The position numbers and the translations under genes are program-made. A DNA stretch of 8,203 nucleotides, from positions 1 to 8,203 of the forward strand of contig CAILBQ010000797.1 in assembly GCA_903832475.1 (NCBI GenBank). The letters run 5' to 3'. Below are positions 1 through 4,538 of this stretch, one piece after another. This DNA comes from an uncultured Acidobacteriota bacterium (lineage in GTDB: Bacteria > Acidobacteriota > Terriglobia > Terriglobales > Acidobacteriaceae). The notes under the pieces are model-generated. The model had not been told where the DNA came from, made no database searches, and was given only the letters and a program-made list of their open reading frames with translations. Position 1 is the stretch's first letter; every line of letters begins with the position of its first letter.

Positions 1-135
1 ATTCCCTACCGGGTCAATGTGGGCAAGAAGACGGTCGATGGCAAGGTCGAGTTGGTGACGAGAGCGGTTCCAGGAAACGAAGAAGTGGCGATCGGTGAGC
101 TGGTTGGGCGATTGAAGAGTCTGATAGCTGGGTGA
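1..135 (+). CDS. proS: Prolyl-tRNA synthetase, C-terminal end (5' partial)
   Basis: Frame 1 is open from the first base to a TGA at 133-135 and gives 44 residues beginning IPYRVNVGKKTVDGKVELV and ending LKSLIAG. The pattern is a short IP-hydrophobic strand, then VGKK, a D-G-K-V-E-L turn, and a closing amphipathic helix. This resembles the last strands and helix of the anticodon-binding domain of class II synthetases, and it fits the end of bacterial prolyl-tRNA synthetase best (the E. coli protein ends with a similar IP...VIG...IEYKYR...IVEYL...IKG layout). That enzyme charges tRNA-Pro in the cytoplasm. The catalytic core lies outside the window, so the specificity is inferred. Threonyl- or another class IIa synthetase is the main alternative. 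I see no convincing terminator after the stop. The next gene on this strand starts 233 bases later. Confidence 0.6.
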   Translation: MPYRVNVGKKTVDGKVELVTRAVPGNEEVAIGELVGRLKSLIAG

Positions 136-211
136 GCGGGTTCGTTCTTCCCACCGTTGCCGCAAAGGCGCGTCAAGGATGGGGCACCCAGTGAGAGGGC
201 GGAATCGCCAT

Positions 212-255
212 CCCACATCTACCGGCAAAGTGCGCCGCTAGATATGGGGCACCCG
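212..255. repeat. 44-bp palindromic hairpin repeat, copy A
   Basis: The element begins CCCACATCTACCGGC and ends TAGATATGGGGCACCCG. It folds into an outer arm (first ten bases with repeat positions 28-37, one C/A mismatch), then an inner CGGC/GCCG stem closing a 7-base loop; a few unpaired bases follow the outer arm. It matches copy B (4396-4439) at 38 of 44 positions without gaps. None of the six differences disrupts a pair: repeat positions 10 and 28 change together (A-T here, C-G in copy B), three are in the loop, and one is at an existing mismatch. It lies 113 bases upstream of the penicillin-binding protein start. The function is unknown. It is probably one of a dispersed chromosomal family comparable to REP elements. 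Confidence 0.7.
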
Positions 256-274
256 GTCGGTAGATATGGGGCAC
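239..274. repeat. Direct repeat TAGATATGGGGCAC, two copies
   Basis: TAGATATGGGGCAC occurs at 239-252 and again at 261-274, with start points 22 bases apart. The first copy is the right arm of the 44-bp hairpin. The second is an isolated right arm with no matching left arm, so it looks like a truncated or partly duplicated copy of the same element. There are only two units, so this is not an array. Confidence 0.75.
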
Positions 275-334
275 ACACTTTTGTGGGCACCCACTTTGTT
301 GGTTGATGGACAGTTCGTGTCGTGATGGATGAGG

Positions 335-355
335 CACCCGAGTTTGAGTCGGGTG
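335..355 (+). promoter_or_regulatory. Stem-loop abutting the ribosome binding site of the PBP gene
   Basis: CACCCGA (335-341) and TCGGGTG (349-355) form a perfect 7-bp inverted repeat around a 7-base loop. The last stem base is the first G of the GGAGG Shine-Dalgarno sequence (355-359) that serves the ATG at 369. In an mRNA this hairpin would sit right against the ribosome binding site and could modulate initiation. The left arm is also part of a GGCACCCG repeat fragment, so the structure may be a by-product of the repeat. The pairing is seen directly; a regulatory role is inference. Confidence 0.35.
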
Positions 356-368
356 GAGGCAGAAGCAG

Positions 369-2765
369 ATGGCATTGAAACTCCGGCTACCCAACACGGA
401 ACGCGAAGCGGGCACCCGGCGCGGGTTGGGCAGCGCCATCCTCAGGATCGCGCTGGCGATTGTGGGTATTGTCACGATCGTGGTGTGCGTGGTGGGCGGC
501 TATTACTACTACCGCTACCAGAGCATCGTGGATGCGCGATTGCAGCAGCCGCTATTTGCGACGACGGCCAAGATTTTCGCGGCGCCGCGCGAGGTAAGGC
601 CGGGGCAAAAGCTGCCCCTCGCCGCGATTGCAAACGAATTGCGGCAGGCGGGGTATACCACCGATGGCGCCTCGAAGGCTTCGCCGCTGGGCACGTTTGC
701 CGAGAACGGCGACAGCATCACCGTGCATCCCGGGCCGCAGAGCTACCACTCGCAGGATGGCGCGACGATTCGCGTCGAAGACGGCGTGGTGCGGTCGATG
801 ACCGACGATCATGGGCAGACGCTGAGCAGCTATGAGTTGGAGCCGCTGCTGGTGACGGGCCTGAGCGAGGACGCCAACCGGACCAAGCGGCGATTGATCA
901 CATACGACGAGATTCCGCCGAACCTGGTGCAGGCTGTGCTGGCGATTGAGGACCGGCGGTTTTTCGAACACAATGGCGTGAACTTGTGGCGGCTGTTTGT
1001 GGCGGCTTCGCGCGACCTGCGCAGCGGACAGAAGCAGCAGGGCGGGTCGACGTTGACCATGCAGCTGGCGCGTGGCTTCTTTCTCTCGCCGGAAAAGCGG
1101 CTGAAGAGAAAGCTGATCGAGATTGTCATCACGTTCCAGCTCGAGCATCGATTCAGCAAAAAACAGATCTTCGAGATGTACGCCAACCAGATCAACCTGG
1201 GGCAGCGAGGCAGTTTTTCGATCAATGGATTTGGCGAGGCGGCGCAGTCATACTTCGGCAAGGATGTGCGGCAGCTGAACCTAGCGCAGTGTGCGCTGTT
1301 GGCGGGGATGATTCAGCGACCGAACTACTTCTCGCCCTTCCGGCATGGGGATCGCGCGCTGGAGCGGCGCAACCTGGTGTTGGATTCGATGGTGGAAACG
1401 GGCGCGATCACCAAGGAAGAGGCGGAGAAGGCGAAGGCTGAAGGGCTGCATCTATCGGCGCAGAGCGTGGATGCCAGCGATGCTCCGTACTTCGTGGACC
1501 TGGTGCGCGAGCAGTTGATTCAGAAGCTGGGCGAACGGGATTTCAACCGCGAAGGACTGCACATCTATACATCGCTCGATCCTGATTTGCAGCGAGTGGC
1601 GACCTCGGCGGTTGAAAGCACGATGCATGTGGTGGACGAACAGGTGGAGAAACTGCATGCCAAGAAGAATCCCGGCGAGCCGATCACTTACCCGCAGGTG
1701 GCGCTGGTGGCGCTCAATCCGCACACCGGGCAGGTGCTGGCGCTGGTGGGCGGGCGCAGCTATGGTTTGAGCCAGTTGAACCATGCTGTGGCCAAGCGGC
1801 CTACCGGCTCCATTTTCAAGCCGTTTGTGTATGCTGCGGCGCTCAATACGGACCTGTCAGGGACGAAGCTGCCCGGGCATGATGAGCTGTTTTCGCAGAT
1901 TACCGAGTTGAGCGATGAGCAAACCACCTATGAAGTGGGCAACCAGGAATACACGCCGCGCAACATGCATGGGTATCACGATGAAGTGACGGCGCGGTAT
2001 GCGCTGCAGTTCTCGCTGAACAATGCGACGATCGGTCTGGCTTCGCTGGTGGGCTTTGACCAGGTGGCTGCGCTGGCCAGGCAGGCGGGCGTGAAGAGCG
2101 CGCGCGGCACGCCGTCCGTGGCGATTGGGAGCTATGACTCGACGCCGCTGGACATGGCGGGAGCGTACACCATCTTTGCCAATGGCGGGCTGCATATCGA
2201 TCCCTGGATGCTGGACAGCGTGCGTAGTTCGTCGGGCGACATGATCACGGATTACACGCCGGCGACGAGGCAGGTGATCGATGCACGGGTGGCATATGTG
2301 ACCACCGACATGATGAAGAACGTCATCAACGCGGGCACGGGGTACGAAGCGCGGCGGCGCGGATTCACTTCCATTGCCGCGGGCAAGACGGGGTCGAGTC
2401 ACGATGCGTGGTTTGCCGGATACACCAGCAACCTGCTGTGCGTGGTTTGGATCGGCAATGACGATTATACCAACGTGGTGCTGCAGGGTTCGCAACTGGC
2501 GGGTCCGGTCTGGGCGGAGTTCATGAAGCGGGCGGTGCTGCTGCCGCAGTACTCCGATGTGCATGATTTCAACATGCCTGAGGGAGTGACGATGGCTTCG
2601 ATCGACAAGACGACCAATTTGCCAATCGATGAGACGTGCACGGGCAATTCGTATGCTGCTGCGTTTTTGGACGGGACGGTGCCGGAGGCGACTTGCGGGC
2701 ATGGCGGGCCGGATAAGAGGAATTTTCTGCAGAAGCTGTTTGGGCTAGGGGATAAGAAGCCTTAA
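369..2765 (+). CDS. Class A penicillin-binding protein, PBP1b type (bifunctional peptidoglycan synthase)
   Basis: This 798-residue protein is a bitopic inner-membrane enzyme that polymerises lipid II into glycan strands and cross-links the peptides. A short basic cytoplasmic tail is followed by one membrane helix at about 23-46. Residues ~60-160 are placed like the UB2H domain of E. coli PBP1b. The GT51 transglycosylase shows EDRRFFEHNG with catalytic E194, GGSTLTMQLAR (225-235), RKLIE with the second glutamate E251, and KKQIFEMYANQINLG (264-278). E194 and E251 are 57 residues apart, as are E233 and E290 of E. coli PBP1b. The transpeptidase has nucleophile S481 in SIFK, S549-L-N551, and K673-T-G. 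Two cysteines in the C-terminal tail (C757, C776) could pair in the periplasm. The ATG follows GGAGG at 355-359. All catalytic motifs are present and the length is normal, so it should be active. It lies downstream of the synthetase gene on the same strand. The family is certain. The 1b rather than 1a assignment rests on the N-terminal region and the overall motif style. Confidence 0.95.
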   Translation: MALKLRLPNTEREAGTRRGLGSAILRIALAIVGIVTIVVCVVGGYYYYRYQSIVDARLQQPLFATTAKIFAAPREVRPGQKLPLAAIANELRQAGYTTDGASKASPLGTFAENGDSITVHPGPQSYHSQDGATIRVEDGVVRSMTDDHGQTLSSYELEPLLVTGLSEDANRTKRRLITYDEIPPNLVQAVLAIEDRRFFEHNGVNLWRLFVAASRDLRSGQKQQGGSTLTMQLARGFFLSPEKRLKRKLIEIVITFQLEHRFSKKQIFEMYANQINLGQRGSFSINGFGEAAQSYFGKDVRQLNLAQCALLAGMIQRPNYFSPFRHGDRALERRNLVLDSMVETGAITKEEAEKAKAEGLHLSAQSVDASDAPYFVDLVREQLIQKLGERDFNREGLHIYTSLDPDLQRVATSAVESTMHVVDEQVEKLHAKKNPGEPITYPQVALVALNPHTGQVLALVGGRSYGLSQLNHAVAKRPTGSIFKPFVYAAALNTDLSGTKLPGHDELFSQITELSDEQTTYEVGNQEYTPRNMHGYHDEVTARYALQFSLNNATIGLASLVGFDQVAALARQAGVKSARGTPSVAIGSYDSTPLDMAGAYTIFANGGLHIDPWMLDSVRSSSGDMITDYTPATRQVIDARVAYVTTDMMKNVINAGTGYEARRRGFTSIAAGKTGSSHDAWFAGYTSNLLCVVWIGNDDYTNVVLQGSQLAGPVWAEFMKRAVLLPQYSDVHDFNMPEGVTMASIDKTTNLPIDETCTGNSYAAAFLDGTVPEATCGHGGPDKRNFLQKLFGLGDKKP

Positions 2766-2833
2766 GCAGAGACAGGGTACAGAGAGCAGAGAACAGGTTG
2801 ATACGCTACGTTTCAGAATGGCCTCAGTTTGCC

Positions 2834-2852
2834 GCCAGCGTGAAAAGCTGGT
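2834..2852 (+). terminator. Weak stem-loop after the PBP gene, possible terminator
   Basis: CCAGC (2835-2839) and GCTGG (2847-2851) pair around GTGAAAA, with a flanking G-T wobble. The stem is only 5-6 bp and is followed by TTGAAATTTCT rather than a clean T-run. It is the best terminator candidate in the 197-base gap after the PBP stop, but it is a poor one. Confidence 0.25.
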
Positions 2853-2857
2853 TGAAA

Positions 2858-2885
2858 TTTCTAAAACATTCGAGGGATTTAGAAA
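2858..2885. promoter_or_regulatory. Perfect AT-rich inverted repeat upstream of the GlcG-like gene
   Basis: TTTCTAAA (2858-2865) is the exact reverse complement of TTTAGAAA (2878-2885), with a 12-base spacer. The centre lies about 90 bases before the ATG at 2963. The AT-rich arms stand out in this GC-rich sequence. Arm length, spacing and position suit a dimeric regulator operator, but I do not recognise the motif. No convincing -10/-35 pair could be placed nearby. It could also be a weak RNA hairpin. Confidence 0.3.
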
Positions 2886-2962
2886 ACAACTGTCAGTTTC
2901 CGGTACTCTGCTTAAGCTGGTGACGCGATTGAATTCACCGGAAGATTTCTGAGGAGAACGAC

Positions 2963-3358
2963 ATGATTACTTTGAACGATGCCAAGCGGATCATTGAAGC
3001 CGCGGAGAAGAAGGCCGCCGAGATTGGGCAGCCCATGAACATTGCCGTTGCCGATGCGGGCGGCAACCTGGTAGCCCATGTGCGCATGGATGGCGCGTGG
3101 CTCGGTTCGATCGATATTTCGATCAAGAAGGCGTACACGTCGCGGGCGTTTGATATTGCGACCAAGGACCTGGCGACGCATTCGCAAAGTGGCGGGCAGT
3201 TTTTTGGGATTCATGCTTCGAACGATGGCAAGATCATGATCTTTGCCGGCGGGATTCCGCTGAAGCAGGATGGCAAGGTGGTTGGGGCGATTGGCGTCAG
3301 CGGCGGGTCTGGGGATCAGGATCATGCTGTGGCTGAGGCGGGGGCGGCGGCGCTGTAG
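2963..3358 (+). CDS. GlcG/HbpS family protein (DUF336), putative heme-binding
   Basis: A 131-residue single-domain protein matching the full usual length of the GlcG/HbpS (DUF336) family. Visible family segments are the opening LNDAKRIIEAAEKKAAEIGQ, VADAGGNLVAHVRMDGA (29-45), the KKAYTSRAF helix (55-63), and the closing GGIPLKQDGKVVGAIGVSGG (96-115) followed by GDQDHAVAEAG. There is no signal peptide or membrane segment, so it should be cytoplasmic, unlike the secreted Streptomyces HbpS. Family members are found in glycolate operons (GlcG), as the C-terminal domain of PduO-type proteins, and as heme-binding redox sensors; the exact role of stand-alone copies is mostly unknown. No glycolate or cobalamin gene is adjacent here. 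The start is well supported: GAGGAG at 2951-2956, six bases before the ATG, and the family's normal N-terminus. It probably forms its own transcription unit after the 197-base gap and ends at a terminator at ~3437. The family is confident; heme binding is inferred. Confidence 0.92.
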   Translation: MITLNDAKRIIEAAEKKAAEIGQPMNIAVADAGGNLVAHVRMDGAWLGSIDISIKKAYTSRAFDIATKDLATHSQSGGQFFGIHASNDGKIMIFAGGIPLKQDGKVVGAIGVSGGSGDQDHAVAEAGAAAL

Positions 3359-3436
3359 CACCTGCCGTGCGGACGAGGCTGGTTCGCCGCAGTAGCGCAT
3401 TCTTCGCGTTGCTCAGCATGACAATGGAAAGAAACT

Positions 3437-3473
3437 AGGCGGTGTGCTGGGTCTTCGGCTAGCCGCCTTTTCT
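3437..3473. terminator. Probable bidirectional rho-independent terminator
   Basis: AGGCGG (3437-3442) pairs with CCGCCT (3463-3468). Inside, GCTG can pair with CGGC. The plus strand continues into TTTTCT (3468-3473). On the minus strand the same stem is followed by AGTTTCTTTC. It lies between the stop of the GlcG-like gene (3358) and the stop of the convergent glycosylase gene (3477), where a shared terminator is expected. Confidence 0.65.
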
Positions 3474-3476
3474 ACG

Positions 3477-4358
3477 CTAGGGATTGGGTAGTGGCTGGCA
3501 GTGGGGGCACCAGTAGGTGCTGCGGGCTTGCGGGCCTTGCAGGCAGCGTTCGATGGGGGTGTTGCAGCGGCGGCAGGGTTGGCCTTTGCGGCCGTATACC
3601 CATTTGCTGGCTTCCGGGTCGGCGCTGCGCGTGGTGCGGCGTTTTTTGCCTTGATAGGTGATGATGCCGTCGCCGGAGTCTTCGAGGACGTTGGCAGCCA
3701 TGAGGCGCTGGGTGGTGGCGACGATGTCTTCGGCCTGGCGCGGGGTCAGGGTGCTGACCTTGCGGAAGGGGCTCAGGCCGAGCAGGAAACAGATTTCCGA
3801 CTTGTAGACATTCCCGACGCCGGCCAGCACTTTCTGGCGGAGGAGGACGTGGCCCAGCTCTTCGTCCGCATAGGACATGAGGCGGCCGATGGCGTCGTCG
3901 GGGTTGAAGGATTCGCGGAGGACGTCGCTCGAGGCGGGTGGGATGGCGCGGTCGCGAAGGAGCGTGGCCGCGGTGTGCATTTTGGCGACGGGGACACGGA
4001 CGGCGAGGGCAACGAAGTCGGCGGTTTCGAGCTGGATGCGGACGTCGCTCCGAGGGATGAACCAGCGTTCGCCGGGACGGTAGATGTGCCAGCTGCCGCT
4101 CATGAGCATGTGGGTGACGAGTATGGGGGCGGGCTTCGTCGGAGCTGACTTCCCTTCCTCGCTCTTAGGACCGGAGAAGTGGATCAGGAGCCATTTGCCG
4201 CGGGCTTCGACCTTGGTGACGGTCTGGCCGGCGATGGGGTTTTCGTCGTTGGCGCGGGCGATCAGGGCGTAGGCGGATTCGAAGCGGGTGACAGTCTTGC
4301 CGGTGAGGGCGCGGCCGAGGGCGCGGGCACTTCGATAGATTGTGTCGCCTTCGGGCAC
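3477..4358 (-). CDS. nei: Endonuclease VIII-like DNA glycosylase (Fpg/Nei family)
   Basis: A 293-residue bifunctional base-excision enzyme that would remove oxidised bases, mainly pyrimidines for Nei types, and nick the abasic site. The protein must begin at the GTG at 4356-4358, because the mature family N-terminus PEGDTIY follows directly: P2 is the catalytic nucleophile and E3 the general acid. GAGGA lies four bases before the GTG. Further motifs, numbered from that start, are K55 in ARGKWLLIHF, the helix-two-turn-helix at about 165-200 (LAGVGNVYKSE...LGLSPF), and a C-terminal zinc finger C262-x2-C265-x18-C284-x2-C287 with R279 in QARSTYWCPHCQ. All key residues are present. PEGDT and the THMLMSGSWHIYRPGERW segment resemble the Nei1/Nei2 group of actinobacteria more than MutM. 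It lies downstream of lhr on the same strand, separated by 180 repeat-bearing bases. An in-frame ATG at 4434-4436 would add 26 residues and mask the catalytic proline; those residues are partly encoded by a hairpin repeat. Confidence 0.93.
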   Translation of the reverse strand: MPEGDTIYRSARALGRALTGKTVTRFESAYALIARANDENPIAGQTVTKVEARGKWLLIHFSGPKSEEGKSAPTKPAPILVTHMLMSGSWHIYRPGERWFIPRSDVRIQLETADFVALAVRVPVAKMHTAATLLRDRAIPPASSDVLRESFNPDDAIGRLMSYADEELGHVLLRQKVLAGVGNVYKSEICFLLGLSPFRKVSTLTPRQAEDIVATTQRLMAANVLEDSGDGIITYQGKKRRTTRSADPEASKWVYGRKGQPCRRCNTPIERCLQGPQARSTYWCPHCQPLPNP

Positions 4359-4395
4359 GTTTTCCTCGTGGATTGGATCTGGATTTCGGGTTCCC

Positions 4396-4439
4396 CCCAC
4401 ATCTCCCGGCAAGAAGCGCCGTGAGATATGGGGCACCCG
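4396..4439. repeat. 44-bp palindromic hairpin repeat, copy B
   Basis: This is the second full copy of the element at 212-255, in the same orientation on the plus strand. The outer arm CCCACATCTC pairs with GAGATATGGG apart from one C/A mismatch, and the inner CGGC/GCCG stem closes the loop AAGAAGC. It differs from copy A at six positions, none of which breaks a pair. It lies in the lhr-nei gap, ending 37 bases before the nei GTG in the nei direction. It supplies the misleading upstream in-frame ATG (4434-4436) in the nei frame. Confidence 0.7.
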
Positions 4440-4490
4440 TTTGGCTCACACTCCAGGTGCGGCTCTTGATTGGATGCGGTGCCGTCGTAT

Positions 4491-4521
4491 CCCACCCATC
4501 GCACAATGCGCGATGGGTGGG
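4491..4521. repeat. 12-bp perfect inverted repeat downstream of lhr
   Basis: CCCACCCATCGC (4491-4502) and GCGATGGGTGGG (4510-4521) are exact reverse complements around ACAATGC. The stem is strong, but no T-run follows on either strand, so it is not a classical terminator. It starts 18 bases past the lhr stop in the lhr direction. The right arm followed by GACACC resembles the GATGGATGAGGCACCCG fragment at 323-339, so it may be a variant of the same dispersed repeat family. It might slow or end transcription between lhr and nei, or protect the 3' end of an mRNA; both are inference. Confidence 0.6.
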
Positions 4522-4538
4522 GACACCAAGTGATGAGG

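Larger units (their letters stand above)
136..368. other. Intergenic gap rich in GGGGCACCC-family repeats
   Basis: There is no credible gene in these 233 bases. They hold one complete 44-bp hairpin repeat (212-255), a partial right-arm copy (258-274), and loose matches to the same core at 178-189 (GATGGGGCACCC), 285-292 (GGGCACCC) and 323-339 (GATGGATGAGGCACCCG). A small palindrome with arms GTGGG and CCCAC lies at 283-294. The density of related fragments suggests repeated insertion or local duplication of one element. Short reading frames here on either strand are repeat-derived and lack ribosome binding sites. Confidence 0.6.

Noticed and set aside
239..274. CRISPR-like pair of identical 14-mers
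   Set aside because: There are only two units, one being an arm of a hairpin element that recurs at 4396-4439, and no cas genes are present.
410..419. GGGCACCCGG inside the PBP coding sequence as another repeat copy
   Set aside because: The match is only 10 bases, without arms or flanking similarity, and is expected by chance in GC-rich coding DNA.
329..835. Plus-strand frame overlapping the start of the PBP gene
   Set aside because: It lacks a suitable ribosome binding site and runs out of frame through the PBP coding sequence.
1107..1230. Apparent loss of the second transglycosylase glutamate, because no Glu follows LGQRG in the PBP
   Set aside because: The second catalytic glutamate belongs to the RKxxE motif. 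E251 in RKLIE is present, 57 residues after E194, as in E. coli PBP1b.
2766..2797. Imperfect direct repeat GCAGAGACAGG / GCAGAGAACAGG after the PBP stop
   Set aside because: It is short, purine-rich and low in complexity, with only two units. It is too weak to list as an element.
3501..4148. Plus-strand frame of 215 codons opposite nei
   Set aside because: It is antisense to a confident gene, and its Gly/Ala/Val/Asp-rich composition mirrors the nei codons.
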